DNA from: Aphelenchoides besseyi | Lineage: Eukaryota; Nematoda; Chromadorea; Rhabditida; Aphelenchoididae | Assembly: GCA_024699855.1 (NCBI GenBank) | Contig: JAMPIQ010000001.1 | Span: 13,454,001-13,518,000, forward strand | DNA length: 64,000 nucleotides | Reading direction: 5' to 3' | Shown: piece by piece, positions 23,993 through 34,579 of the stretch | How the letters are laid out: every line of letters begins with the position of its first letter | Numbering within the stretch: position 1 is the stretch's first letter | The notes under the pieces: generated by a model | The model's input: only the letters and a program-made list of their open reading frames with translations | Told to the model about the DNA's origin: nothing | Database searches by the model: none | Position numbers and translations under genes: made by a program

Positions 23993-24610
23993 TTAAGCAT
24001 CCTTCTTTTCGGCTTCTTTCGATTCTTTAGATTCCGAAGATGCGGCTTCTGGCTTCTTCTCTTCGTCCTTCTTTCCGGCTTCAACTTTGGCTTCAACTTT
24101 GCTTTCGGCGGTTTCAACTTTTACGTCAGTTGGTTTTGATTCGTCGGCTTTCTCTTCTGGCTTCTCTTCTTTCTGAAACAGCATAGAAATTAGTCGTATT
24201 GATTGGTTGAGGACTTGCCTTCTCTTCGGTCTTTGCTGGTTCATCGGCAGCGGGCTTGGCGTCTTCTGATTTCTTTTCCTCAGGTTTTGGCTCTTCAGCG
24301 TCTTTCTGAAACACAACAATCAGTTCATGAACATTGTCACTCGGGATCGACCTTTTCTTCTGGTTTCTTTTCCTCGGCTTTTGGTTCGTCAGCGGCTTTT
24401 TGTTCTTCTTTCTAAATTCAAACAAAATTAAACAAACAGCCAAATGTTATCACTCACCTTTTCCTCTTCTTTTTTGATTGGCTCTTCGACCTTCTTTTCG
24501 GCTTCGACGGGCTTCTCAACGACGATAGCCGCCGTCTCTTCCTTCTTCTCTTCGATTGGAGCGGCCAAGACGGCTGCGGCAACAAGGAACAAAACAAAAA
24601 CGAACTTCAT
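23993..24610 (-). CDS. Secreted Lys/Glu/Pro-rich low-complexity protein
   Basis: The ATG at 24610 gives MKFVFVLFLVAAAVLAAPIE, a classic signal peptide with cleavage after ALA or AAP. All four exons then encode highly charged low-complexity repeats of the kind EEKKPE, DEPAKTEEK, KPEAASSESKESKEAEKK, ending KKDA with stop at 23993. Introns (about 24456-24416, 24348-24306, 24218-24174) separate repeat blocks, so exon duplication probably built the gene. No cysteine or folded domain is visible; an extended secreted polyampholyte is expected. Function unknown. Low-complexity sequence makes database matches unreliable. Confidence 0.8.
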
Positions 24611-24669
24611 GTTTGTACTGAGTGGTGATGAGCAATCAAATTGCAACTTATGATACCACTTGCGGAGAC

Positions 24670-24677
24670 TTTAAATA
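24670..24677 (-). promoter_or_regulatory. TATA-like box of the Lys/Glu-rich secreted protein gene
   Basis: On the minus strand TATTTAAA lies 60 bases upstream of the ATG at 24610, in a stretch richer in G and C. The distance fits a TATA box with a short leader. Confidence 0.4.
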
Positions 24678-25615
24678 CGCAAAACGGACGGGCGGACTCT
24701 CCCGCCCGGTCGTTCCGTTGACCCGCAAGTTTTTACTTCAAACTCGCCGCCCATATCAACCGACGAGCTTGAAAGTCATGGATAGAAATCTGTTGAGCTC
24801 CGCCTTCAGAACACCGGCCGAGATACGTCGAGTGCCCGAAGAAGAGACTTGTCGACGGGAACAAATTCGTTGGCGTTGTCGCGCCCTCGTTTCTATACTC
24901 GTAATTGCCAAAAGACTAGTTTTGATTAACATCAACGGAAAAGTTAGAATCTCAAAATTACGCATGCAAAAGTGTAATCCGGATGTTATCGTTGAAGTGT
25001 TGGGCAACTCGACGACGCACAAACGAGTTTTCATTGTTCGGATGGCTATCTGCTTTTCTCTTTGTTGTTTGAACTTTTCGTTGAGCTTTTCAGATGTTCG
25101 CACAAAACGAATTACACAACATCGACGTTTGGTGTAAAATAATAATCGCTAGTCGTCGTTTTTACGATCAATTTTACTTTCTGGTTCCCGAGAACCGGAT
25201 CCGTGGCGAACATTTCCCCAAACAGTTTTCGTAAGCTTCTTGTCCTCCCAAAAACTTCATCTGTTGATTGTGTTAGACGGCATCGTTTACCTACTTTTCT
25301 CTTTACACGAGCAGCTGAACATTGAAAATCGCCGATGAACATAATTGATGTGATGACCGTTTTTGTTTCCATCGGCAACCCCAAACTTCTCGCTGATTCC
25401 TCCCCGACAGCTGTTGACCCCGAAAAGAAACAAACACACGCAAAAAATTCCGTAGGGTTGTCGTCGACAGAAGGTTTTTTGTTAAAATTTGGAGCAGATG
25501 TTTTCGAAGCTATCGATCAATAAGTAGTGTATCTCAATTGTAAGTTTTTATTCACTGAAGTACAAAGAATGAATGCAACTAGTCAATAAATATAATTCGT
25601 AGAGTAATCTACGTG
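24678..25615. other. Intergenic region
   Basis: Overlapping frames exist on both strands (24622-25137 plus; 25112-25384 minus) but none shows splice structure or a recognisable domain. Probably the promoter of the Lys/Glu-rich gene and 3' sequence of the small membrane protein gene. Confidence 0.4.
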
Positions 25616-25909
25616 TTAAAGCAAATGCGCATTCTTTAAATCCGTTTGTGTTTCCTCGATGATTGTCGGCAGAATCCGTAGGGTTCGACGGCGAATTCGA
25701 TAATGATAATATGAGCGAGACTCGACGTGTCGCAGCACAAGACTACAAACTATGGCGGCTACGAAAATGAACAGAAAGACATAACGCATCTCCTGAGACA
25801 AAATCTCCGTTGGATTCCATTCCTCCGCGGATTCGGCCAAAGCCGATGGTTCGTTGCGAATCGGCGTTCCAATAGCCAGTGATATGGTCGATAGTTCTAA
25901 GAGGAATCG
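25616..25909 (-). CDS. 3' exon of a small single-pass membrane protein (5' end unresolved)
   Basis: After a TTGTTTTCAG acceptor at 25910, an open frame reads RFLLELSTISLAIGTPIRNE, then LSQEMRYVFLFIFVAAIVCSL with a transmembrane helix. A basic cytoplasmic-looking tail (YYHYRIRRRTLRILP) and stop at 25616 follow. A candidate upstream exon lies at about 25951-25995 (donor CG|GTAAAC) but no ATG was found. An internal methionine just before the helix could also serve as start. Family not recognised. Confidence 0.4.
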   Translation of the reverse strand, partial: RFLLELSTISLAIGTPIRNEPSALAESAEEWNPTEILSQEMRYVFLFIFVAAIVCSLVLRHVESRSYYHYRIRRRTLRILPTIIEETQTDLKNAHLL

Positions 25910-26589
25910 ACTGAAAACAAAGCGGTTAAACGGTCGAAAAAGTGAGTTTACCGAAAAGTGAACGGCGAAAAAGGTTTGACTATAGAGAAAGAAGTCAAAT
26001 TGGTCACAAGAGCAAAAGCTCTGTGCGCAAACTTTCCATCTCAAAAGTCTCGTCCTCTACGTTCTTGTCAACCAACAGCCGACTTTGTTGATCGAAAAAA
26101 ACAAACCGCTTGTGAGCAAAAAAGAAGGTTGTTGCTCATCGCTTTTCGTCTTTCAAGCTAATTAGCCGAAAAAAGTTCAGAAACCGTCTTCCCGAATCGG
26201 ATTGATCTTTTGGTATTTTCGCTCGGGTACTTCTTATCATAGCACCAAGAAATTTGTGGACTTCCGGCTATCACGAAGTTCAACGCTCCAGTTCTTTCGC
26301 TTTGAATTAACCAATTTGTAGTTCAACGTGAATAATTGCCAGCTCATTTGAAAGAATCGAACGTTTAGATTTTAAACCAAACCTTTGAAAACCGTCGGAC
26401 ACTAGAATGATTGTAAGCTCAGTGTTCCAAAATAGTTGTCCAGATAACTCCATCGAGCTTCAGAGCTTCTACAAATACGATGGATAGTCAAAATACCAAT
26501 TCACAGATACGAAACGAGAATTGCTAATTCACTTAGAAATTTTGCATAATTAGTGGTTTAAGTGTGAATTTCTGATCAATTCGCATACT

Positions 26590-27400
26590 CGCATTTCGAT
26601 TTTGCAATCAAAATCGTTGGAGTCGTCAGTCTTCTCAGTTCTTCTCGTCCCGTCCAGTCGCCTTCAATTTGCCCTCATCTTCCGAGTGAGTTGGGTGAAT
26701 CGGTCGTCTCTAAAATTTCGTGTTCTTTGTTCTTACTCTTTGATTTCAGAATCGCTTTTCGCTCATTATGTTTATAAATCCGTATGTTATCTACGGCGAC
26801 ATCGTCTGGATTGTTTGTTGCTCTTCAGTTTAATGGTTTCTATGCGTCGATTCTAGTGCCGGTGGAGCCACTGTGTAAGCTCTTGAACTGACTGAACACA
26901 TTATTCGATTGTTTGCAGGGAGTACAAGGACTCTTATGGTGATATAGAAACCTTCTCGATGTAGACAAAACAAATGAAGTTGGTGATTGCGTCTTCTGCT
27001 CACGAGATTCTCATCAGTCCACAAAGGTAAACGACTAACTTGTTCTTATAATACAGATGTGTTTCTAGAACTGAATTGTCTATCGATGGCTATTCTATCA
27101 AGGTTGACGATTTGCACTCGTTCACTTCTTCGGTCGATCGTTTTCAAATTGCTGGATCAGATATCACGAGTCTCACTACTCGTTTGTTTACCAGCTGTAA
27201 TTCGACTTTTGAGCGTACTGGAAAGGATGTCAAATCAAGGTTAAAATCGGGATAAAAACTTAAAACAGACGGACTTTGATATCACCATCAAGGTTAGTTT
27301 ACCAAATCTCTGCCGTTAACTGATCTCTTGGTTTTCAGAACGTGGGTCTTAACGCATCATTCGTTGAAGGATACACTCATTAATGAATCTGTATCTTGTC
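26590..27400 (+). pseudogene. Left copy of a multi-exon gene in unit A, frameshifted
   Basis: Exon-like pieces keep reading frames with the right-arm copy at 36.99-36.2 kb: IKIVGVVSLLSSSRPVQSPS, then ESLFAHYVYKSVCYLRRHRL after a TTTCAG at 26750, later SIDGYSIKVDDLHSFTSSVD from 27069. In this copy the exon after 26750 shifts frame near 26815 relative to the right copy (where the frame stays open), and a 1-nt difference near 27230 shifts the last piece. No complete model could be made and the family is unknown. Confidence 0.45.
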
Positions 27401-27910
27401 GTTAGATAGCGGCGGCCTCATTTACATTCATGTCCTTCAGTGTCGTTGTGACTGTGGTGGCTGCGATCAGAGCGACGGTGATTGACCGTTAGTTTGGATT
27501 GAGGAATGTGCCAAACCAACAGAATAAGAAGCTAAGAAAGTCGCAAGAGTGAAGCATTGGCTGAGGAACACTGCACGAGGAGGAGACGACGGAGTCCCAC
27601 GTCCAACACCATAGATCTGGAACGTAAGGTTACTGTTGCATATCACATGAAAGAAACAACGACGGAAAAAGTCTAAGGTAAGCTTTTTGAATCTTTTGTT
27701 AACAGATGCGCTCTTGTTACTGCTGATTGACGACCTGCAGCTGTCGACCTTAATCAGCAATAACAATAGGGCTAGATTTTCTTTGATACCTGAGACGTCT
27801 AATTGTTGTAAATAGGATTAGGGACATTGAACTTGTCAGTTGAACTAATGGTTTTTTTCAGCGTCCTCATCCTTGGATACTTGAAGGGTTGCTGTTCAAC
27901 ATGAAGTCAC

Positions 27911-28189
27911 ATGTCCAAATATCCAAAAAACCATAATTGGCTTGATTGTGCGTTAAGAAGTAAAACTGTTGTTCACTACTTTATGGCTATTGTTTGGTTA
28001 TATTTGTACGTTGATAGTCGAATTGAGCAGAACTTTTCATCGCAGTTTCTTGATACCAACATTCCAGTGTTTTCGATGGACTGTCGAAAAGAACAAGAAG
28101 TTCTTAAACGCTGCAGTAATTGTGTTTTCGGAAACAGCTTTTATTACCGGTTATTTAACACAAAATGGATGAATTCATATTTTACTTGA
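27911..28189 (+). CDS. Unit-A small protein, truncated copy
   Basis: The ATG at 27911 opens MSKYPKNHNWLDCALRSKTV, an obvious copy of the minus-strand ORF at 35370-35741 (MSKYISENHDDWLDCTLGSK). The two agree through the Cys-rich centre (CRKEQEVLKRCSNCVFGNSF). This copy then diverges at about 28155, where an indel changes the frame, and stops at 28189 (92 instead of 123 residues). A TTTTTTCAG acceptor lies about 50 bases upstream. No known domain; possibly decaying. Confidence 0.4.
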   Translation: MSKYPKNHNWLDCALRSKTVVHYFMAIVWLYLYVDSRIEQNFSSQFLDTNIPVFSMDCRKEQEVLKRCSNCVFGNSFYYRLFNTKWMNSYFT

Positions 28190-28432
28190 ACAATTTCAAA
28201 CGTGGCAAAAAGCGTTCGTCACTTGAGATTCCAAGGACGTCTCCGATCCATGTACTAATCAAGCTCATCGTTGCTTAACTTGCCAGATCGGACGGGATGG
28301 CGTGCATTCAACGAGATATGGACGAACACATGGGACTAGGAGAGAATGGAAGCCAAATAGAAACTGATAGCTGAGCGGTTGATTGGTACTCAACCACAAG
28401 TCCCCTACTGTCTAGATTGCATTTATAATTAT

Positions 28433-28658
28433 TGTTGTGTATCGAGCCCTCTCGTTCCGAAAATGCCTCTCAACACATTCCGCTCTCCCAACACGATTGT
28501 TGACTGGGCTACCGGTTCGATGGTTACGAACCGGACGGTCGGCGTCGGTCGTCTCTCCGCTGGGTTCTCGGGCGCCTTTGTGTTTTGTTGCCCGCCGTGT
28601 CTGTGGGATCTGATCAATAAACTGCTACTCCGGTCACTAGAGGACACAACAATTATTA
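28433..28658. mobile_element. MITE-like insertion in unit A
   Basis: Left and right arms align on both sides, but the right arm (about 35221-35250) lacks this segment. It begins TTGTTGTGTATCGAGCCCTC and ends CACTAGAGGACACAACAA, so TTGTTGTGT forms terminal inverted repeats. The inside is clearly more GC-rich than its surroundings and has a short internal palindrome (ACCGGTTCG...CGAACCGG, about 28509-28533). No transposase is encoded. The target-site duplication is unclear because the flanks are TTA/AAT-rich. Confidence 0.65.
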
Positions 28659-28906
28659 GCGTCTATTCTTGGTTGTATGAAAGCTAAAGAAATGGGAGAC
28701 CAATTGAGATCTCTGGCGTCAACTTTGATGAAGACTGTTCGATTTGTTGGCTGATAACTCAATAGCCAAGTTGCTGCATCTCATTAAACTTGGAACTTTA
28801 TTTGCACTACAACAAACGAAAATCCAAACATTTCAATGCACAAACCAATTCAAACTCGAATAAAACATTGAAATTCTTGAATGCTTTACACCAATTAATT
28901 CATCTT

Positions 28907-29279
28907 TCATTTGCTTCTTAATAATGAGAACAATTGAATGAAGATCAGAACAACAAATGCTTTGTACTTTGAACCAAGAATTGATCTTAGTTCGGCATTC
29001 TTTGATCTCGTTGGTGTTATTGAACACAGATTTCCCATAACCAGTCGGGTAATAAGTCTGCAGGTCATTCTCGCCACCAACTTATGCATTACCGAATCAA
29101 TGCCGCACCATTGTCCATGAATTGCATGGGTAAGAACAAAAGGTTTTGACAACGCAATGCCTTTTCATTACTACGAGCTAACTTTGATATCGATAGGTGG
29201 AGCAAACGGAGGTCTTCATAAGTCGAGGCGAATTCTTCATACGCATCCTGTTTTTCAGTCCTGGTTCATGATTGGACAT
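28907..29279 (-). pseudogene. Unit-A gene 'MSNHE' left copy, frameshifted near its start
   Basis: The ATG at 29279 opens MSNHEPGLKNRMRMKN, but relative to the right copy one base is missing after codon 5, so the true frame is lost until it resumes as EEFASTYEDLRLLHLSISKL. That frame stays open through a 36-bp intron (about 29091-29056) to LITRLVMGNLCSITP and a hydrophobic end (AFVVLIFIQLFSLLRSK) with stop at 28907. The right copies have different lesions, so an intact parent gene must have existed. No family recognised. Confidence 0.5.
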
Positions 29280-29393
29280 TGAGACCTTACCGCGTCTTGC
29301 AATGCCTTGAACTTAATATCAGCGTGAAATTATTGTTTTGATATCGACCCTTAATTGTCGTATTGTATTAATTTTTATTTTAGCAATATTAGG

Positions 29394-29799
29394 ATGATTT
29401 CACCCGACGCGGCGCCGATCAATAGCGGCATCATCAGCCCATCGACTGCAAATAAGGATACGGGCTCGTCAAATGGACCCACCGTTGAAAAACATCAAGT
29501 AATCAACTGTCGCTAGAAAACACAACTTGTCATTTCAGAAAGAACAGCCAGAAGAACCGCGAAGGTATGGTTTGAGACGATGCACAAAGATCTCACCACT
29601 GGTGCGTGGCGATCCTGGACGAGTCGTGGGACGAAACTCATATGCCCCATATCGCATGAATCGGCAGCCATTTCGCATGAATCGGCAGCCATTACGCAAA
29701 GTTCGAAAGTCGGTTATCAATTCGAAACCACCTTTTTCGGATTTTGTCAAGGATCTTCTAGCCGCCATCAAAGAAATTGAGGCGGAGTATCTAAACTAA
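29394..29799 (+). CDS. Novel basic small protein, family copy 1 (left arm)
   Basis: The ATG at 29394 follows a TTTTAG acceptor. Exon 1 (MISPDAAPINSGIISPSTAN) is spliced at CATCAA|GTAATC to exon 2 beginning KEQPEEPRRYGLRRCTKISP (29540). The core LVRGDPGRVVGRNSYAPYRM is shared almost unchanged with copies at 34047-34465 and 40402-41015. An 18-bp tandem repeat duplicates RMNRQP here only. The C-terminus (FVKDLLAAIKEIEAEYLN) forms an acidic amphipathic helix. No signal peptide, membrane helix or known domain; the basic core could bind nucleic acid, which is only a guess. All three copies are open with the same intron, which suggests selection. Confidence 0.65.
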
Positions 29800-30214
29800 C
29801 AACGGTCTTTTTATTAACGTCTTTTTTGTAATTGACGCCCCCTGCTTCCTTACACAACCGGCTCTCATCAATTGGACCTTTTCGTCAGTAATTTATTTGT
29901 TAACTGTTCGTTTCAATAAATCAATAATAATTGAAGATTGCACAGTTGATCAGTCCAAATGGTTAGAAACACCTCGAAACTCAAATTACGAGTTTCCTTC
30001 ACTAACAAAACACGGATAGTTCTTTACTTTCGAGTTTACCTATAGGTGTTCAGCAGCAGAGTTGAAGGTATTAGTGATTAACTTTAGCTTGTTAAAAGCT
30101 CAGACCATCTTCAATAGCCATAGTTTTCCTTTAGACGTATGATATGAAGTCATAAAAAACTTAATTATCATCCGAGAATTTTTTATTTATTCTCATCTGT
30201 TGGCAACCAGAGAT

Positions 30215-30890
30215 TTAATCCTCACTTTTATTCACGTCCGTTTTCAAGTCATCAGCGAACTCGTTCGTATCGTCGAGGTCGTCAACAACACGTGGATTTG
30301 ACAGTCGAGTTTTCTCGTCGTGCAGCTCCTTCAACTGCTCGCTTACGATCACGTACTCTTCGGTTTTGATAGTCTTCTCATCGTTCTGCTTCGACGATCC
30401 ACTTGTTTTCTTCTTCTCGGTTTTTGCGATTGGCGGTGGAGTCGATGGAATCTGTGGACGAGAAGCTGTGGTTTGCCTTCGAAAGTCAACATATGACCAT
30501 CCGTCGACTTGTTCTTTGCGAAGGAAGTTGGCACATGCGATCGCAATTCCTCAGTTTGAGCTTTTTCGACTTCTGAAAATTTTAATTGAAATACGAAATG
30601 ATGGAAATCACTCACTCAACGTGTTAGCACTCGAACGGTTTGCGATTGTTGAGCTGACGAATTGGATTGTTGGATCTGATTTTGCGGACTTCTTGACTTT
30701 TGTTTTAGTCGGTAGACTAGCTTTGGGTTGTCGGTCGACGGTCAATTTCTGTGCTTTTGATTGCTTAAATGATTGATTTACAGAATAGAAATCAACAACT
30801 CACATCCTTGACTTCGCGAGTGCAATCAATCAGAAGGCCGCCAGTCAACAACACGATCACACAATCGAGAAAGAAGACAAGAACGTTCAT
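30215..30890 (-). pseudogene. Unit-B signal-anchor/disordered protein gene, frameshifted left copy
   Basis: The ATG at 30890 opens MNVLVFFLDCVIVLLTGGLL, a hydrophobic leader. The gene has the same three-exon plan as the intact copy at 38690-39355. In the last exon about 19 bases present in the intact copy are missing near 30462, which shifts the frame so that translation ends early in a basic tail at about 30349. The original frame downstream is still open to 30215, but its own stop codon is also changed (TAG to TTG), adding LKTDVNKSED. Two independent changes indicate a degenerating copy. Confidence 0.6.
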
Positions 30891-31299
30891 TGCAGCGGTT
30901 ACCAAGTGATCAATAAGTGAATTTGAACACAATGCCGCATAGAATTTCAAACTGAATAGAACGTGAAAATGGAAGACTTTCAATTTCTAATTTGTTTGCC
31001 GATCTGATAAAGTCAGAACAAAACGATCTAATCGAATGCAGACTCCTTAAATGCATTGGAAACCTGGTATTCTTGCTGTGGATGGAGCATGTACGGTAAT
31101 TAAAGTAAACTTCGATTAAATCGAAACCACACAGCAGGTGGTCGAAATCTGATCAAAAAGCACAACTTATAGTTTTCAGAAATACCGTCGATTTTAATGT
31201 TGTGATTATTGAAAGTTTATATGATTGTAACGATGTTTAGAGCTAATCCAGAGATTCTGTGCATCTGAGTTTTGTGTATGCTTTCATATTCCCGCGGAT

Positions 31300-32050
31300 G
31301 TTCTCATAAAAAGTTGAAGTCTGCTCTCCTAGAAACAAGTGTTAAAACAAGACTGGTGTGCGTGAAGGGAATCAGCGCCCATTTGCCACATTTTGACCTC
31401 ATTTGGATTAGCAGGCTCACTAGACAACGACTACTTTTTTTTGAATGAAGCTGATATTCGAAGTAACGGCAGAAAACTGAACCGTTTAGTTGCCCAGCTA
31501 CACTATCCAAAATCAAAATTCGAAACGCAAGAAGTTGATGCAAAAATTGCTTCGACAATCATGTTAGGAAATAGAGCACAAGTGATAATCATCAATTAGC
31601 AGTCAACTTCACAAGTCTCCATTTTTGAGTATTTTTAGCTTCTAATTCAATTCTCGGTCAACCTCTGATTATAAAACTTTCAGCATTGTATTTTGACGTG
31701 CTCATTAACTAGTGTGCCAAATTTCAGATGACCATCATCAGCGGGAAGAGCTGCACAAACTTTTGCAATTTTGGACGATTTTTGGCAGATGGTTCGGGTT
31801 TGAAGACCTCTCATTTCTCTCTCAGTTATCCGGTGTCTACAATTTTAAGCATGATCAATAGCCAGACTTTCAAGCTTTTTATTAACACAATATCAACAAT
31901 GACTGTTGCCAGAATGTTCAAGCTACATCGATTTGCACGATGGACTTGTCATAAAAGGGAATGGGGGGTGCTGTGTATTTTAGCTTGTTGGCTGATTGGA
32001 CTCCGCTGATATTCACAGGGTTTAGAGTTCATGAGTGGTTGTTGTTGTCC
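31300..32050. other. Unit C, left copy, coding status unclear
   Basis: Aligns in reverse with 37.36-38.35 kb. On the minus strand the frame VFCRYFEYQLHSKK followed, after a shift, by SEPANPNEVKMWQMGADSLH matches the open right-arm frame at 38067-38339. The plus-strand frame 31728-32009 (SCTNFCNFGRFLADGS) is also partly conserved with the other arm at 37698-37489. I cannot tell which strand was coding, if either. Confidence 0.4.
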
Positions 32051-32133
32051 TGTTCATCACACCCTTCTAGAGTCACTGGTCTTCGAGCTGTAGTCAATGG
32101 AAGTTCTCGAAAACACTAAACAGTGAAATTATC

Positions 32134-32233
32134 NNNNNNNNNNNNNNNNNNNNNNNNNNNNNNNNNNNNNNNNNNNNNNNNNNNNNNNNNNNNNNNNNNN
32201 NNNNNNNNNNNNNNNNNNNNNNNNNNNNNNNNN
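32134..32233. other. Assembly gap (100 N)
   Basis: Exactly 100 unresolved bases, the usual placeholder for a gap of unknown size. It sits between inverted copies, where assemblers commonly fail, so missing unit sequence is likely. Confidence 0.98.
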
Positions 32234-32790
32234 AGAGAGTAGTTGGCATCCCTCGGTAGACAAAAGATCACAAGTTCATTATGACAGTCGGCCTGTCTCT
32301 TGATCTCCAAACTTTACCCGGGGTGCTACTTAATTTCGAATAAGAAGATTGACGGCGTCCCTTTGAACACAGCCACATTTACCAAGACATCAACAACTGA
32401 GCTGTTGGCTTTAGGTCACATTCTTATGTGAACTTGGACCGTAGATTGGTGGTCGATTCTAATTCTATTGGACAATATTTTGAGTTTATTCGTTTAGTTT
32501 ATGACCTTTTTGAAGTCAGATTATCGATTATTTCTTCCATCACTTCAACGGGATTATCATTTTGTACACAAGGAAATAGCAACGCATTCCAATTAAATGA
32601 CAGATTTTACGTTCATCGTCGTAGTCAAGTGCAAGATCATGAGTGTATGTCGATCGCTTCTTTCATTTGTTTGAACATCTGTTTTGTTGTCCTTTCATGT
32701 TCTCATGTCAATCTAAAACTTTAGATTTGAGTGCACGATTTTGGTCATACGATGATAACACTTTGCTTCTACAGCTGTCAGATGCATGAA
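32234..32790. other. Sequence between gap and right-arm unit, no gene supported
   Basis: A 98-codon plus-strand frame (32428-32724) shows no motif and no counterpart I could align. The stretch may be part of the missing C portion of the first right-hand unit. Confidence 0.35.
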
Positions 32791-33365
32791 CTCTTATTCA
32801 TAATGTGAATGAGTCGAAATAACAACAAACAACGATGTCAACTTTGAGATCTTAGCCCGAAAGTGAATGTCCAAAATTCGAACTTCCATCGACTGTAACT
32901 CAAGAACCAATGGCTGTAGAAGCGTGTGCAACGTGTTGTTGACGACCTCGACGATACGAACGAGTGCGCTGATGACTAGCAAACGGACGTGAATAAAAGC
33001 GAGGATTAAATCTCTGGTTGCCAATAGATAAGAATAAACAAATTCTCGGATGATAATTAAGTTTTTATGACTCCATATCGTACTTTTAAGAAAAACCATG
33101 ACAGAATAGCTATTGAAGATGGTCAGAGCTCTTGACAAGTTTAATGTTAATAACTAATATTTCCAATTCTGCTGCTGAACACCTATAGTCCAATTCGAAA
33201 GTAAAAAACTATCCGTCTGTTTTGGCAGTCAAGAAAACTTGTGATTTGAATCTCGAGGCCTTTCTAACCATTTAAACTGTGCAATTTTCAACTATTATCG
33301 ATTTATTGAAACAAATAAATTACGGACGAAAAGGTACAATTGATGGGGACCGGTTGTGTATAGGA

Positions 33366-34028
33366 GGAAAGGGGCAAAGATTTTATTCGATTCTAACAAA
33401 CAACAACAATTAGTAGGTAAATGCTTGTCGGTGGTTTGCGGCGAATACTTCGACGCCACATGTCCATTCCGTTCGGTTGTAGGCCAATTTTTGCCATCCG
33501 CGTCCAATCCCGCGGTCTAGATCCTTTCGCCATCGGTCTGCCGGGCGTCCGCGGCTCCGCTTGAGATTGTACGGCCACCAGAATGTCGTCCGCGTCGTCC
33601 ATCGATTGTCGACGCGTCTTGTCAAATGTTCCGCTCATGAACATTTGTGCTTTAATGCCGGGTCGCTCGCATCTTTAAACTTCGTACGCGCTCGAATGTC
33701 CGCACTTCCTATACGGTCTCGCAGACTGATGCTCAAGATGCGCCGTTCCGTCGTCTGCAATGGGGTCCTGAGTTTGACCCGTTCACTCTGCCGCATCGTC
33801 CACCTCTCGGCGCCGTAGATGAGTGCAGAGAGGATCGTTGAGTCAAAGCGTTGGGCGCGGACTTTACCGTCTTTTGTCTTCTTGAGCATGTCGTCGATTT
33901 TCTTGAATGCGAACCATGCGGCCGATCGTCGTCTCCGGATTTCTCCATCGACTTTGTGGTTTGGAGTAATTTCCTGGCCGAGGTAAACGTATTTATTCAC
34001 GTAGTCGATGGGTTCGAGGAGGGAGGCG
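33366..34028 (-). mobile_element. 5'-truncated RTE-like LINE fragment
   Basis: Present in A' but absent at the matching place of the left arm (near 29845). On the minus strand it encodes the C-terminal part of a non-LTR reverse transcriptase: NKYVYLGQEITPNHKVDGEI, RRRRSAAWFAFKKI, LSALIYGAERW and RTPLQTTERRILSISLRDRI, stopping at 33635. A second frame (33625-33410) continues with DNRWTTRTTFWWPYNLKRSR and GRPADRWRKDL. The ALIYGAERW and RGRPADRW motifs are typical of RTE-type elements. It lacks the endonuclease and most of the polymerase, and the frame change shows it is dead. Confidence 0.8.
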
Positions 34029-34046
34029 TCAATTAGAAAAAAGGAG

Positions 34047-34465
34047 TTAGTAAAAAGACCGTTGTTGTTCGTGATACTCTCCCTTAAATTCTTTGATGGC
34101 GGCTTGAAGATCGATGGAGAAATCCAATAACGATGATGATCTCGAATTCAAAACCGTGTTTCGGACTTCGCCTACTGGTTGCCGATTCATGCGATATGGG
34201 GCGTATGAATCTCGCCCCACGACTCGTCCAGCATCGCCGTGCACCAATGGTGAGACTTTTGTGCAACTTCTTAAACCATATCCCCGCGATTCTTCTGGCT
34301 GTTCTTTCTGAAATGTCAAGTTGTGTTTTCTAGCGAAAGTTAATGGCTTACTTCATGTTCACCATCTCTTTCAACGGTGGGTCGATTTGACGAGCACGTA
34401 TCCTTGTCTTTAATCGATGGGCTGATGATGCCGTTTTTGATCGGTGTCGCGTCGGTTAAAGGCAT
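34047..34465 (-). CDS. Novel basic small protein, family copy 2 (A')
   Basis: The ATG at 34465 opens MPLTDATPIKNGIISPSIKD. An intron of about 44 bp (GTAAGC...ATTTCAG) at the same place as in copy 1 joins KEQPEESRGYGLRSCTKVSP. The conserved core LVHGDAGRVVGRDSYAPYRM follows, then a serine-rich stretch and the helix LQAAIKEFKGEYHEQQRSFY. Copy 1 lacks the extra HEQQRSFY end, which here and in copy 3 reads similarly. The LINE fragment inserted only about 20 bases downstream of the stop and may have altered its 3' end. Function unknown. Confidence 0.65.
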
Positions 34466-34579
34466 GGTAATGTTGCTAAAATAAAAATTCATGTAATGCG
34501 ACAATTAAAGGTCGAGAACAAAACAATAATTTCACGCTGATATTAAGTTCAAGGCATTGCAAGACGCGGTGGGGTCTCA

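Larger units (their letters stand above)
26380..32133. repeat. Left arm of inverted/tandem segmental duplication (units A, B, C)
   Basis: This block is found again, reverse-complemented and diverged, to the right of the gap. Part A (26380-29.95 kb) matches 37.2-33.3 kb. Part B (30.0-31.0 kb) matches 39.55-38.6 kb and, as a fragment, 33.19-32.9 kb. Part C (31.0-32.05 kb) matches 38.56-37.36 kb. Examples of shared sequence: the reverse complement of 30065-30200 at 39401-39555, and 27911-28140 against 35741-35510. The arm stops at the assembly gap. Confidence 0.9.

Noticed and set aside
24622..25137. 171-codon plus-strand ORF upstream of the Lys/Glu-rich gene
   Set aside because: First codon is over the other gene's 5' UTR; Arg-rich scrambled composition without motif; crosses the TATA-like box.
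25112..25384. 90-codon minus-strand ORF (KLFGEMFATDPVLGNQ)
   Set aside because: Looks protein-like in its second half but I found no splice partners, acceptor or family; not enough to call a gene.
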